Source: Prevotella sp. E13-17 (GTDB lineage: Bacteria; Bacteroidota; Bacteroidia; Bacteroidales; Bacteroidaceae). From it: a DNA stretch of 64,000 nt. Below the pieces are notes generated by a model. It worked only from the letters and a program-made list of their open reading frames with translations. It made no database searches and was not told the origin of the DNA. The DNA lies in contig NZ_CP091787.1 of NCBI RefSeq assembly GCF_022024035.1, positions 1,302,001 to 1,366,000 of the forward strand, read 5' to 3'. Numbering within the stretch: the first letter of the stretch is position 1; each line of letters begins with the position of its first letter. This document shows, in pieces, positions 35,710-45,154 of the stretch. The position numbers and the translations under genes were made by a program.

Positions 35710-37365
35710 TTATTCTTGGTATAGGTATCTTTTAATGCTCTTTTTAGGAGTCTTCTGGAATTCTTCCTGACGCAATTCGATAGCGCTGATGCGGCTGAAT
35801 GGTGGTAAGAGTGCATTAAGATTCTCGCGATTCTGCTCCATGACGGCTTCTAATTCATCTTGGCTGAAGTTTACAATCTCGTCTTGGTCGGGATAGACCA
35901 ATGCTATCAGCTTGTCGCCACGCTGTATGACCAGACATTCGCTAACCATTGGCATCGAACTGAGCTTGTCTTCTATTTCCTCAGGATATACGTTTTGTCC
36001 ACTTGATCCGAGCAGCATGTTTTTGATTCGTCCACGTATAAAGATGTTACCTTCGGCATCCATCGTACCCAGGTCGCCGGTATGATACCAACCATCCTTG
36101 TCAATGGCTTGGTTAGTTGCTTCTTCGTTCTTGTAGTAGCCCAGCATCACGTTTTGTCCGCGGGTGATAATCTCGCCAGGAATGTTAGCGGGATCATCAC
36201 TCAAAATGCGTACTTCCATGCCGTCAACGGGACGTCCGCATGAACTTGGCATAAACTCTGTCCAATCGCAATAGCTGATAAGTGGTGCGCATTCTGTGGC
36301 TCCATATCCTACGGTGACGGGGAAGTTGATGTTTATCAGGAACTCTTCGACTTCTTTTGAAAGTGCCGCTCCGCCCACAATCACTTCGTAGGCACGACCA
36401 CCAAAAGCAGCATAAACTTGTTCGTAAATGCGGTGTTTTACTTTTTGCGAAACGATAGGCATTGCCATCAACAACTTCATGCGGTTGGTCTGTATGACGG
36501 GGAATACCTTCTTGCGAATAATCTTCTCGATGATAAGTGGCACCGAGACGACCAAGGTGGGTCGTATGTCTGTGAATGCCTTTGCAATGAGCGAAGGTGA
36601 AGGAAGACGATTGAGGAAGAATAGGTGACAGCCATTGCAGAATCCAAAGATGAATTCTACGGCCATGCCATACATGTGAGCCATTGGAAGGATGGATAGC
36701 AGAGGGTCGCCCGGTTTTACTAACTTGCCTAGGCGGTTGATGCAAAACATCAAATTGCCCATGATTGCACGATAGGGCAGCATGACTCCTTTTGAGAAAC
36801 CTGTCGTTCCGCTGGTGTAGTTGATGAGTGCAAGCTCGTCATCGCTATCCTCATGGTAGTTTATGTCTTCCTTACGGAAAGCTCGTGGATACTTACTGCC
36901 AAACATCATGTTGAGATGCTCGCGGGCATAGGTTAGTTTTTCTGAGCGTGATAGCATCAGTGAGAAATCGGGCAGGTTGACGATACCTTCCAGCTGGGGC
37001 ATCTCGTCGGGATTGATTTCTTTAGCTACAAAGTCACCAACGAACAGCACGCGCGAACCCGAGTGGTTCACGATGTTATGTATCTGTTCTGCGTTGAACT
37101 CATGAAGAATTGGAACTGCCACTGCGCCATAAGTCAGTGTGGCAAGGAAAGCTACTGCCCAGTGGGCTGAGTTGCGTCCACAAATGGCTATTTTATCACC
37201 TTTCTGTATATTGCAACTTTCAAATGCAATATGCAATTTCTCTATTTTTCGAGCTACGTCATGAAATTGAAGGGTGGCTCCTTGATAGTCTGTTAAGGCG
37301 TCTTGATCCCAGTATTTGACAATAGTCTCTTGTACGTATTTGTTAAAACTTGAACAGTTGTCCAT
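35710..37365 (-). CDS. AMP-forming acyl-CoA/acid ligase (paralogue 1)
   Basis: A 551-residue ANL enzyme with the same motif order as its neighbour: NYTSGTTGFSKGVM, GYGATECAPLISYC, GWYHTGDLG and TPKKSIKRYLYQ. The two proteins share length, motifs and most of the N-terminal segment (KYWDQDALTDYQGATLQFHD against NWDLDALTDYKGQTLQYHD). First gene of the pair, with promoter at 37419-37389 and a leader of about 18 nt. Confidence 0.9.
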   Translation of the reverse strand: MDNCSSFNKYVQETIVKYWDQDALTDYQGATLQFHDVARKIEKLHIAFESCNIQKGDKIAICGRNSAHWAVAFLATLTYGAVAVPILHEFNAEQIHNIVNHSGSRVLFVGDFVAKEINPDEMPQLEGIVNLPDFSLMLSRSEKLTYAREHLNMMFGSKYPRAFRKEDINYHEDSDDELALINYTSGTTGFSKGVMLPYRAIMGNLMFCINRLGKLVKPGDPLLSILPMAHMYGMAVEFIFGFCNGCHLFFLNRLPSPSLIAKAFTDIRPTLVVSVPLIIEKIIRKKVFPVIQTNRMKLLMAMPIVSQKVKHRIYEQVYAAFGGRAYEVIVGGAALSKEVEEFLININFPVTVGYGATECAPLISYCDWTEFMPSSCGRPVDGMEVRILSDDPANIPGEIITRGQNVMLGYYKNEEATNQAIDKDGWYHTGDLGTMDAEGNIFIRGRIKNMLLGSSGQNVYPEEIEDKLSSMPMVSECLVIQRGDKLIALVYPDQDEIVNFSQDELEAVMEQNRENLNALLPPFSRISAIELRQEEFQKTPKKSIKRYLYQE

Positions 37366-37388
37366 TGCACAATTTTCGAAATTTTGTG

Positions 37389-37419
37389 CAAAGGTACATT
37401 ATTTTCTGCACATTCCAAA
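37389..37419 (-). promoter_or_regulatory. Promoter of the ligase pair
   Basis: On the minus strand TTTG 37419-37416, 19-nt spacer, TACCTTTG 37396-37389. Confidence 0.85.
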
Positions 37420-37509
37420 ATTTTTTGTGCAGTATTTTGTTTTTATGCAGGTTTTATTTCTGTTAGGTTTGAAATAGAACAAATAATAGGAAATATTGAG
37501 TTTGGATTC

Positions 37510-38760
37510 CTATTCGTACCTCATTGAGCGAGCTGGATGGATTCTTGATACAAGATAGCTGGGAGCAATCAGCACGAGAACACTGATTATCAGTGTAGCT
37601 ATGTTGAGTGCAATGATGATGGGGATGTTTATTTCCATTGGTGCTTCATTGACATAATAGGTTTGAGGATCCAATGAAACGAAGCCGGTTTCTATTTGCA
37701 GGACTACGATGCCAAGACCTATGATGTTGCCCCAGAGCAGTCCTCTTCCGATGATAAAGGCGGCAAACCACAAGAAGGTGTGTCGGATGGTGCTATTGCG
37801 TGCACCCAAAGCTTTCAGTATGCCAATCATCTGTGTGCGTTCCAATATGATTATCAGTAGGCCGCTAATCATAGTAAAACCTGCTACAGCTATCATGAGA
37901 GCAAGGATTATCCACACGTTGATGTCGAGTAAGCCTAACCATGAGAATACCTGTGGATAGGCCTGCATGATGGTTTGGGCAGCCAGTGTCTGCTCGTCCT
38001 TGTCGTGTGTCTGGTTTGCTATCTCGGCTATTTGTGGAAATGTGTTCTCTAATTGTGTGAAGTCGTTGACCAGAAGTTCTGCTCCCGAGCATTGATCCAT
38101 GCGCCAACCATTCAGTTTGTTGGTGGCATAGATGTCTGTCAGGCAGAATAAATCATCGAAACGCTTCATGTTTGTTTGGTAGATACCCTTGATAGTGAAG
38201 CGGCGTGTCTTGATGTCGTCGTTGTTAATGAAATAGGCAAACAGTCGGTCGCCGACATTCAAATGTAGTTTGTCGGCCATCGTTTTTGAAATGACCAGTG
38301 GGTATTTCGATGTGGAATCACAGAAAATGGGAAGTTCTCCCTCTATCATGCACGCTTTCAGAAACTGTGTGTCGTATTCTGAACCGAGTCCTTTCAGCAT
38401 AACTCCCATGAAGTCGTCATCTGTTTTTAGGATGCCTTGTGTGTGGGTATAGCGCTGAATATGGCGTACTTCGCTGACCTGACCGAGTGCGTTTGTCAGG
38501 CTGTCGCCAAGACAAATGGGAAAGTTGCCAGCTTGTGTGTAGGCAAATATGTTCTGTATTTGAATATGGCTGCCAAAGCCAGCCACCTTGTCGCGAATGG
38601 TATGTTTGAATCCCATCACTACACTAACGGTCACAATCATGACTGCCAATCCTATGGCAACGCCAATGGTGGCAATACGAATCGCTGGACGACTGACCTT
38701 CTTTCTGTCGCCCTTCTCGTCGTAAATATGACGCGCAAGAAAAAGTGGGAGATTACTCAT
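37510..38760 (-). CDS. LolC/LolE-type ABC transporter permease
   Basis: A 416-residue permease with one N-terminal membrane helix (about residues 28-50, IATIGVAIGLAVMIVTVSVV), a large periplasmic MacB-like domain, and three C-terminal helices (about 280-400). This is the FtsX/LolE topology used to extract lipoproteins from the inner membrane. No ATPase is encoded next to it. The start overlaps the aminotransferase stop by 8 nt, so the two are translated from one message. Confidence 0.88.
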   Translation of the reverse strand: MSNLPLFLARHIYDEKGDRKKVSRPAIRIATIGVAIGLAVMIVTVSVVMGFKHTIRDKVAGFGSHIQIQNIFAYTQAGNFPICLGDSLTNALGQVSEVRHIQRYTHTQGILKTDDDFMGVMLKGLGSEYDTQFLKACMIEGELPIFCDSTSKYPLVISKTMADKLHLNVGDRLFAYFINNDDIKTRRFTIKGIYQTNMKRFDDLFCLTDIYATNKLNGWRMDQCSGAELLVNDFTQLENTFPQIAEIANQTHDKDEQTLAAQTIMQAYPQVFSWLGLLDINVWIILALMIAVAGFTMISGLLIIILERTQMIGILKALGARNSTIRHTFLWFAAFIIGRGLLWGNIIGLGIVVLQIETGFVSLDPQTYYVNEAPMEINIPIIIALNIATLIISVLVLIAPSYLVSRIHPARSMRYE

Positions 38761-39955
38761 TCACTCTGCCAGGATAGGCTTCCAATGCTTTCTGTAGCAC
38801 AACCAGTGCCTTTGTCAGGTCTTCTTTTTTCAGTACGTAGGCTATGCGTACTTGGTTGATGCCTGCTCCGGGGGTGGTGTAGAATCCGGCTGCGGGTGCC
38901 ATCATCACCGTGGCGCCTTCGTATTCAAATTCGCTCAGGCACCAACGGCAGAACTTTTCACTGTCGTCCACAGGTAGTTTTGCTACGGTGTAGAATGCTC
39001 CCATGGGGATTGGCGAATAGACTCCAGGTATGCGGTTCAGTCCATCTATCAGACATTTACGCCGTTCAACATACTCATCGTAAACATCACGATAGTAGTC
39101 TTCAGGGGCATCCAGTGATGCTTCTGCCACAATTTGTCCGATAAGGGGAGGAGAGAGTCGCGCCTGACAAAACTTCATGACGGCTGCGCGGACCTCTTTA
39201 TTTTTGGTAATAAGGGCGCCAATACGAATTCCGCATTCAGAATAGCGCTTAGATACCGAATCAATCAAGATGACGTTCTGCTCGATGCCTTCCAGATGAC
39301 AGGCGGAAATATAGGGCGAACCGGTGTAGATATACTCACGATAAACCTCGTCGGAGAAGAGGTACAGGTCGTATTTCTTCACCAAGTCGCGGATTTGGTT
39401 CATTTCGCGACGGGTGTAAAGGTAGCCTGTGGGGTTGTTGGGATTGCAAATCATGATGGCGCGCGTACGCTCATTGATTAACTCTTCGAACTTCTCTACC
39501 TTGGGTAGCGAGAAGCCCTCCTCAATGGTGGTTGCTATGGTGCGTATCTTTGCGCCAGCCGAAATGGCAAAAGCCATGTAGTTGGCATATGCTGGCTCTG
39601 GTACAATGATTTCGTCGCCAGGATTCAGACACGACATGAATGCAAAGAGAACAGCCTCGCTACCGCCACTTGTGATGATGATGTCATCGGCTGTGACGCT
39701 GATATTGTATTTGGCATAGTAGTTCACCAGTTTCTCGCGATAGCTCAGATAGCCCTGCGAGGGCGAATATTCCAATATGTTGCGGTCGATAGTTTTCAAC
39801 GCATCCAATCCCACTTGTGGCGTGGGCAGGTCGGGTTGACCAATGTTTAGATGGTAAACGTGTGTACCTCTTTTCTTTGCGGCAGCAGCCAAAGGGGCCA
39901 ATTTCCTGATTGGCGATTCAGGCATTTCAAGTCCGCGTACTGATATCTCAGGCAT
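38753..39955 (-). CDS. PLP-dependent aminotransferase, class I/II
   Basis: A 400-residue fold-type I aminotransferase (aspartate aminotransferase-like). The PLP lysine lies in LIDSVSKRYSECGIRIG, with ICNPNNPTGYLYTR as the Asn-Pro motif. Substrate cannot be read from the sequence. A -7 box TATCTTTG lies on the minus strand at 39994-39987. Overlaps the LolE-type gene by 8 nt. Confidence 0.9.
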   Translation of the reverse strand: MPEISVRGLEMPESPIRKLAPLAAAAKKRGTHVYHLNIGQPDLPTPQVGLDALKTIDRNILEYSPSQGYLSYREKLVNYYAKYNISVTADDIIITSGGSEAVLFAFMSCLNPGDEIIVPEPAYANYMAFAISAGAKIRTIATTIEEGFSLPKVEKFEELINERTRAIMICNPNNPTGYLYTRREMNQIRDLVKKYDLYLFSDEVYREYIYTGSPYISACHLEGIEQNVILIDSVSKRYSECGIRIGALITKNKEVRAAVMKFCQARLSPPLIGQIVAEASLDAPEDYYRDVYDEYVERRKCLIDGLNRIPGVYSPIPMGAFYTVAKLPVDDSEKFCRWCLSEFEYEGATVMMAPAAGFYTTPGAGINQVRIAYVLKKEDLTKALVVLQKALEAYPGRVNE

Positions 39956-39994
39956 CTTCTAATAGAAATTTTTTTGTTTCAATGTGCAAAGATA

Positions 39995-40307
39995 CTAAAA
40001 TAGTCCCAAAAAAGTCATGCGTAAACAGATTTTTTGTGTTTTGATGAGTAAGTTTTTGTGAAATCATTCATTTTTGAATGCGATTGGTGTTGTTCTGGTG
40101 TGTCGCTGTGCATCTTTTCTATGGCTTTAAGCTTAGACGAGACGAAGCAATGCTTCTCAGCTTTCAAACGATTGGTATGATGGTGCAAAACGATAACTAT
40201 TGTGTCGTCAAACTGGTAGAATTGCGCCGTGAAACGGCATGAAATATGATTTTAAACAAGAAGAGTTGTGAAGCTAATAAAAGCGTATTGGAAATTATCA
40301 GATAAAA
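39995..40307. other. Intergenic region between divergent units
   Basis: The gap holds the minus-strand -7 box (39994-39987) at its edge, a small palindrome GAAGCAATGCTTC at 40144-40156, and then the plus-strand promoter at 40308-40339. I see no convincing gene or RNA in it. Confidence 0.5.
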
Positions 40308-40339
40308 TTTGCTTATATCGGATTTTATGTGTACTTTTG
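40308..40339 (+). promoter_or_regulatory. Promoter of the pseudokinase operon
   Basis: TTTG 40308-40311, 20-nt spacer, TACTTTTG 40332-40339; the predicted start near 40346 leaves a leader of about 15 nt before ATG 40361. Confidence 0.85.
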
Positions 40340-40360
40340 CGCATTCAAAAACTTAAAGGT

Positions 40361-41614
40361 ATGAACTTCGAAGAAATGCTTAATGCATCAGAAAAATCGG
40401 CTGTTGGAAAAGAGCAACTGCCTATTGGCGTGTTGCGTAAACAGCAGGTTGATGGTAAGTATAGAAACATTGTGACTGTCAGACAGGACTTAGCAGATAA
40501 CAGTTCTTTCTGTGCTTCTCTGCAAGAGGATCAGCACTACAGTTCGCGACTGAACCTGTCGCAACAGATGCATTTTGAGATTCAGTCAATGGCGCATGGT
40601 TGCTGCGAGCTGGGGCTTGAGGCAGGAACGTATCAGACCTTGGAGCGAATTTTAAGAGAAGATCCATCGGTGGTGGCGCGAAAAGGGTTTATGGACGATC
40701 TTACCAATCAACTGATGGATGCCGCCAAGCGCCTGCATCAAGATGGCGTTTTCTACTGGTGCTTTGCACCCAGCAACATTTTGCTGGCTAAGGGGAGCTC
40801 ACATCCGATGCTGATGTGTCATGGCTCGTTCTTTAAACCAACAGATTTGGCAGCTCTTTATCAAGGGAGTGAATCTTTCGTAGCACCCGAAGTCTTGCAG
40901 ACTGGTCATGGGGATGCCCGTAGTGATGTGTATTCACTGGGCATGTTGCTACAGAAAATCTATGAGAATGGAGACATGCCTATGGGGATGAAGACCGTGG
41001 TGAAGAAAGCAGTGAGCGAAGATTCTAAGGCTCGTTATGCGTCAGTCGAGGCAATGGCAAACGACTTGAAAAAACGTAATAGCATACACCAGTCGTTGCT
41101 CTTGTCGCTGGCTGCAGTTGCTTTGACCTTGGTGTGCGTTTGTTTGTATTTTGATTTCACACCACAAACTGAGAAAATAGATTTCGTAGAGCAGACCTCT
41201 CAGCAAGACAATGACGAAGAATGGTTTGGCGATGAGAACTTCGATCCGGAAGCGGAGCTGTCTGGTGACCCCGACTCAGCCAATGTGGATGGCGACACAC
41301 TGTTTACAAAAGAGGAGAAAAAACGACTCGATGAATACCAGGCTAAGGCTGAAGACATCTTTAAAAAGCAGTTTGAGCGTCAGGCAGACCGCATTCTCTC
41401 TAAGGTTTACAGCAACGAGCGTATGGGGGCGGAGGAAAAAGTCTTTGTGGCTGGCAGCAAACAGCTGATGGAAGAACTGATAGAACAGCAGACCAAACTG
41501 GGTGGCGAAGCAGGATTGAGTCCCGAACGAACAGGTCAGCTGGCCAACGAAATCATCAATCGTCTGACGAAGGAAAAACAGAAAACCCTTACAAAGAAGG
41601 GAATACAAAAATAA
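40361..41614 (+). CDS. Membrane-anchored protein pseudokinase
   Basis: About 417 residues. Residues about 70-240 align with the C-lobe of Ser/Thr protein kinases: the catalytic loop position reads YWCFAPSNILL (canonical HRDLKPSN), then FVAPEVLQ (APE) and SDVYSLGMLL (subdomain IX). The catalytic Asp of HRD is replaced by Cys, and the DFG position reads HGS, so phosphotransfer is unlikely. One membrane helix follows (about 246-264), then an acidic segment and a Lys/Glu-rich helical tail. Start 40361 fits the promoter; the frame opens earlier at 40268. It is followed by a DUF4494 gene. Confidence 0.8.
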   Translation: MNFEEMLNASEKSAVGKEQLPIGVLRKQQVDGKYRNIVTVRQDLADNSSFCASLQEDQHYSSRLNLSQQMHFEIQSMAHGCCELGLEAGTYQTLERILREDPSVVARKGFMDDLTNQLMDAAKRLHQDGVFYWCFAPSNILLAKGSSHPMLMCHGSFFKPTDLAALYQGSESFVAPEVLQTGHGDARSDVYSLGMLLQKIYENGDMPMGMKTVVKKAVSEDSKARYASVEAMANDLKKRNSIHQSLLLSLAAVALTLVCVCLYFDFTPQTEKIDFVEQTSQQDNDEEWFGDENFDPEAELSGDPDSANVDGDTLFTKEEKKRLDEYQAKAEDIFKKQFERQADRILSKVYSNERMGAEEKVFVAGSKQLMEELIEQQTKLGGEAGLSPERTGQLANEIINRLTKEKQKTLTKKGIQK

Positions 41615-41640
41615 AAATTAATTTATTAACTGGAAAACAA

Positions 41641-42129
41641 ATGGCAATGAGAAGTAGAACCGCTACATGGTTTGAGTGCAAAATACGCTACGAGAAAACT
41701 ATGGAAGACGGCATGCAAAAGAAAGTAACAGAGGCTTATGTGGTAGATGCGCTGAGCTTTAGCGAGGCTGAAGAGCGCATTATCGAGGAAATGTCTTCAT
41801 ATATCAGTGGCGAATTCACCGTGACCGACATCAAAAAGGCACCTTATGGCGAGATATTCTTCAGCGATCAGGAAATGGCCGACAAGTGGTATAAGGCAAA
41901 ACTGCAGTTTATTACAATCGACGAAAAATCTGAGAAAGAGAAAAAATCGACCGTCAATTATCTGGTACAGGCGGGCTCATTTAATGGTGCTGTGAAGAAT
42001 CTTGACGAGGTGATGGGCGGCACAATGATTGACTATACCATTTCCAGTGTCGCTGAAACACAGCTGATGGACGTTTACGAACATACGGGTAAGACTCAGA
42101 AAGACGATAAGCCTGAATTTGAACAATAG
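41641..42129 (+). CDS. DUF4494 protein
   Basis: A 162-residue soluble protein of the Bacteroidetes-specific DUF4494 family: RTATWFECKIRYEKTMEDG, the central EAEERIIEEM region and VNYLVQAGSFNGAVKNLDEVM. Function is unknown. It lies 26 bp behind the pseudokinase and 10 bp before yggS, so it is part of the same transcript. The C-terminus is charged and probably flexible. Confidence 0.85.
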   Translation: MAMRSRTATWFECKIRYEKTMEDGMQKKVTEAYVVDALSFSEAEERIIEEMSSYISGEFTVTDIKKAPYGEIFFSDQEMADKWYKAKLQFITIDEKSEKEKKSTVNYLVQAGSFNGAVKNLDEVMGGTMIDYTISSVAETQLMDVYEHTGKTQKDDKPEFEQ

Positions 42130-42139
42130 TTTCGTTGCT

Positions 42140-42811
42140 ATGTATCCGGTAAGAGAAAAACTGAACGAGGTGCGCCAGTCGCTGCCAAAAGGTGTGCGAC
42201 TGGTGGCCATTAGTAAGTTTCACCCTGTCGATTTTATCACCGCAGCCTATGACGAAGGGCAACGTGTATTTGGCGAGAGTCATGAGCAGGAGTTGGCACA
42301 GAAAGTGAACACACTGCCCAGCGACATCGAATGGCACTTCATTGGACATCTGCAAACCAACAAGGTGAAATATATTGCCCCCTATATCTCGATGATAGAA
42401 ACAGTAGATTCTGTGAAATTGCTGCGCGAGATTGAGAAGCAAGCTGCTAAGTCGGAAAGGAAGGTGAAGGTGTTGTTGGAACTGCATATCGCAGCAGAGA
42501 CCACCAAATATGGTTTTACACTTGAGGATTGTCGGCAGATGTTGGCCGACGGCGAGTGGCGACAGATGACTCATGTGCAGATTTGCGGTCTTATGATGAT
42601 GGCTTCAAATGTCGATGACGAGGCACAGATTGCACGCGAATTTGACACTGCTGCTCACTTCTTCGACGAGGTGAAAATGCAGTATTTTGCTGATGACGAT
42701 GCTTTCTGCGAACGTTCGTGGGGCATGAGCGACGATTATCACATTGCCGTAGCACACGGCAGCACGATGGTTCGCATAGGCACAACCATCTTTGGACCCA
42801 GAATTTATTGA
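42140..42811 (+). CDS. PLP homeostasis protein YggS
   Basis: About 223 residues, a single-domain alanine-racemase-like TIM barrel. The PLP lysine lies in LVAISKFHP, and the family pattern FGESHEQEL and WHFIGHLQTNK is intact. YggS/PLPBP buffers pyridoxal phosphate and has no known catalytic reaction. Start MYPVREKLNEV at 42140 follows the DUF4494 stop; the frame also opens at 42119. Confidence 0.93.
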   Translation: MYPVREKLNEVRQSLPKGVRLVAISKFHPVDFITAAYDEGQRVFGESHEQELAQKVNTLPSDIEWHFIGHLQTNKVKYIAPYISMIETVDSVKLLREIEKQAAKSERKVKVLLELHIAAETTKYGFTLEDCRQMLADGEWRQMTHVQICGLMMMASNVDDEAQIAREFDTAAHFFDEVKMQYFADDDAFCERSWGMSDDYHIAVAHGSTMVRIGTTIFGPRIY

Positions 42812-42820
42812 TTGTTTTTA

Positions 42821-44008
42821 ATGGCAGCACCTATTTATATTATTGAGGAGGAGAAACTGAGACGCAATCTGCAGCTCATTGCACATGTGGCAAAAGAGGC
42901 TGATGTCGAAATAATATTGGCTTTTAAGGCCTTTGCCCTTTGGAAGACATTCCCCATCTTTCGTGAGTATATCAATAGCACTACAGCCAGCTCGCTTAGC
43001 GAAGCCTTACTGGCATACGATGAGTTTGGCGCAAAGGCACACACTTTCTCGCCAGCATATACGGAAGATGAAATAGAGCCTATTGTGCGGTGTTCATCGC
43101 ATCTCACGTTCAACTCCTTGACACAATACGAACGTTACCATCATCGTGTGGCAGGGAAGGCTAGCATTGGTTTGCGTGTCAACCCAGAATATAGCGAGGT
43201 TGGCACATTACTTTATAATCCATGTGCACCAGGCACACGCTTTGGTGTGACAGCCGATAAATTGCCCGAACAGCTCCCTAGTGATATTGAAGGCTTTCAT
43301 TGCCATTGTCATTGCGAGAGTGGGGCAGATGTACTTGAACGTACATTGGTGCACATCGAAAAGAAATTCAATAGGTGGTTCCCTCAGTTGAAATGGCTCA
43401 ACTTGGGAGGCGGTCATCTGATGACTCGTAAAGATTATGATGTCCCACACCTTATTAATATATTAAAGGGGTTGCATGAACGCTATCCTTGGCTGAAAAT
43501 CATCTTGGAACCAGGCAGTGCCTTCGCATGGCAAACAGGTCCTTTGGTGAGCCATGTCGTCGATGTGGTAGAAGATAAGGGTATTCGTACCGCCATCCTT
43601 GATGTCAGTTTCACCTGTCACATGCCTGATTGTTTAGAGATGCCCTATTATCCTGACGTACGTGGAGCAGAGCATGTTGACCCCAACGAATACATCGCTA
43701 ATGTCGATTCTGGTCACTCGGAAACATTCAAATCATCGGAATCAGTTTCTTCGGCAGTATCTGGCTATTACTATCGACTTGGTGGAAATAGTTGCTTGAG
43801 TGGAGACTTTATGGGAAATTGGCGCTTCAATCATGAATTAAAAGTGGGTGAAGAGGTGATTTTTGAGGATATGATTCATTACACAACTGTAAAAACATGT
43901 ATGTTCAATGGTATCAGTCATCCTGCTATCGGAATGCTAAAAATGGACGGGAATCTCGAGATTTTGCGTCAATTTGGCTATGAAGACTATAAAAATCGTA
44001 TGGATTAG
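42821..44008 (+). CDS. nspC: Carboxynorspermidine decarboxylase
   Basis: About 395 residues, fold-type III PLP decarboxylase. The PLP lysine is in LAFKAFALWKTF; HCHCESGAD and LNLGGGH follow, and DVSFTCHMPDCLEMPY near the C-terminal third carries the active-site Cys. It makes norspermidine or spermidine from the carboxy precursor in the alternative polyamine route. It starts 9 bp after yggS (ATG 42821). The partner dehydrogenase gene is not in this window. Confidence 0.94.
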   Translation: MAAPIYIIEEEKLRRNLQLIAHVAKEADVEIILAFKAFALWKTFPIFREYINSTTASSLSEALLAYDEFGAKAHTFSPAYTEDEIEPIVRCSSHLTFNSLTQYERYHHRVAGKASIGLRVNPEYSEVGTLLYNPCAPGTRFGVTADKLPEQLPSDIEGFHCHCHCESGADVLERTLVHIEKKFNRWFPQLKWLNLGGGHLMTRKDYDVPHLINILKGLHERYPWLKIILEPGSAFAWQTGPLVSHVVDVVEDKGIRTAILDVSFTCHMPDCLEMPYYPDVRGAEHVDPNEYIANVDSGHSETFKSSESVSSAVSGYYYRLGGNSCLSGDFMGNWRFNHELKVGEEVIFEDMIHYTTVKTCMFNGISHPAIGMLKMDGNLEILRQFGYEDYKNRMD

Positions 44009-44038
44009 CACTTTTTTCGAAAAAAAAAGCGGAAAAGT

Positions 44039-44069
44039 TTTGGCAGTTCCAAAAAAAGCAGTACCTTTG
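44039..44069 (+). promoter_or_regulatory. Promoter of the tRNA cluster
   Basis: TTTG 44039-44042, 19-nt spacer, TACCTTTG 44062-44069; about 47 nt before the first tRNA. Confidence 0.85.
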
Positions 44070-44122
44070 CAACCGCAATCGAGAGAGATATGCTAACACA
44101 CTTAATTTAGTGCGATAAACAG

Positions 44123-44195
44123 GCGGAAATAGCTCAGTTGGTAGAGCACAACCTTGCCAAGGTTGGGGTCGCGGGTCCGAGTCCCGTTTTCCGCT
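44123..44195 (+). tRNA. tRNA-Gly (GCC)
   Basis: 73 nt: acceptor GCGGAAA / TTTCCGC, D-arm with AGCTCAGTTGGTAGAGC, anticodon stem CAACC / GGTTG around loop TTGCCAA (anticodon GCC), T-arm CGGGTCCGAGTCCCG. CCA is not encoded. Identical to the fourth tRNA of the cluster. Confidence 0.96.
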
Positions 44196-44243
44196 CAACA
44201 TATTGAACAAAAAGAGAGATTAAGGAAGGCCTTAATCGTAAAT

Positions 44244-44325
44244 GCCCAGGTGGCGGAATTGGTAGACGCGCACGTTTCAGGTGCGTGTGCCGCGAGGCGT
44301 GCAGGTTCGAGTCCTGTTCTGGGCA
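44244..44325 (+). tRNA. tRNA-Leu (CAG)
   Basis: 82 nt with a class II long variable arm. Acceptor GCCCAGG / TCTGGGC, anticodon stem CACGT / GCGTG around loop TTCAGGT (anticodon CAG), T-loop GTTCGAGTC. Confidence 0.95.
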
Positions 44326-44354
44326 CTCTTTTTATTCAAGATGTCAATCATGTT

Positions 44355-44441
44355 GGAGAGGTGGCGGAATTGGTAGACGCGCTACTTTGAGGGGGTAGTG
44401 TCAATTGCGACGTGGGAGTTCGAGTCTCCTCCTCTTCACCA
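44355..44441 (+). tRNA. tRNA-Leu (GAG)
   Basis: Class II tRNA with acceptor GGAGAGG / CCTCTTC, anticodon stem CTACT / GGTAG around loop TTGAGGG (anticodon GAG), long variable arm, and an encoded CCA at 44439-44441. Confidence 0.95.
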
Positions 44442-44465
44442 TTTTAAACCCTTCTTTGAAATTAT

Positions 44466-44538
44466 GCGGAAATAGCTCAGTTGGTAGAGCACAACCTTGC
44501 CAAGGTTGGGGTCGCGGGTCCGAGTCCCGTTTTCCGCT
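44466..44538 (+). tRNA. tRNA-Gly (GCC), second copy
   Basis: 73 nt, identical to the copy at 44123-44195; anticodon GCC. The two Gly copies bracket the two Leu tRNAs. Confidence 0.96.
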
Positions 44539-44571
44539 CCTCTTAATATTACAGGAAAACATCTTCAAATC

Positions 44572-45132
44572 ATGAATTTATACTTAAGATATTTTGATAA
44601 AGAGACACTTGTGTATAGTGTTGATGAAGCTATCGACTTTTTGAAAGGTATCGATGAAATTGATATGAATCCAGTTTTGGAAGCTGATATCCGAGATTAT
44701 GTCAATAGTGATGTCTTGTATCCTAAGCGTTATAAAATTCGTCCACGCGTTTATTTCATCATCATTAAGACAGAAGCGGCGTCTATGGCTGACTTTAAGG
44801 AAAAGCGTGCTGTGCGCACACCAGAGCCTCCTGTGGCTGCTCGTCAGCTTTCGCCTGTCATTATGAAGCTTAACGAGGAACTAGAGGGATGGTATGAAGG
44901 TGAAATTGACTTTAAGCGTGTTTTGATGGTACCTGGCACAGGCAAGTTCCAGTATCGTGATACTCATTTCGTGGCACAGGTAAAGGCAATGTCTGGCATT
45001 GACTGCTATAATCGTATTGTTGACTATTTGCGCGAGCGTGTGGATAATCGCAGTCAGTTTCCGTCTGTTAAGGGAAAGAACTTTCATTTCCGCTTCTTAG
45101 GAAAGGCTAAACCTCTAAAAAGCGAAGCTTAA
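44572..45132 (+). CDS. Conserved hypothetical protein
   Basis: About 186 residues, no signal peptide and no membrane segment. The start MNLYLRYFDKETLVYSVDEA is 33 nt behind the last tRNA; the frame continues upstream only through the tRNA. Features: an acidic N-terminal 45 residues, a basic central KEKRAVRTPEPPVAARQ linker and a C-terminal basic domain (GKNFHFRFLGKAKPLKSEA). I do not recognise a named family. It lies directly before ssb, a pattern that may be conserved in Bacteroidetes. It probably shares the tRNA transcript or an unseen promoter. Confidence 0.75.
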   Translation: MNLYLRYFDKETLVYSVDEAIDFLKGIDEIDMNPVLEADIRDYVNSDVLYPKRYKIRPRVYFIIIKTEAASMADFKEKRAVRTPEPPVAARQLSPVIMKLNEELEGWYEGEIDFKRVLMVPGTGKFQYRDTHFVAQVKAMSGIDCYNRIVDYLRERVDNRSQFPSVKGKNFHFRFLGKAKPLKSEA

Positions 45133-45154
45133 ACCATTTAATTTTTAATAAGGT

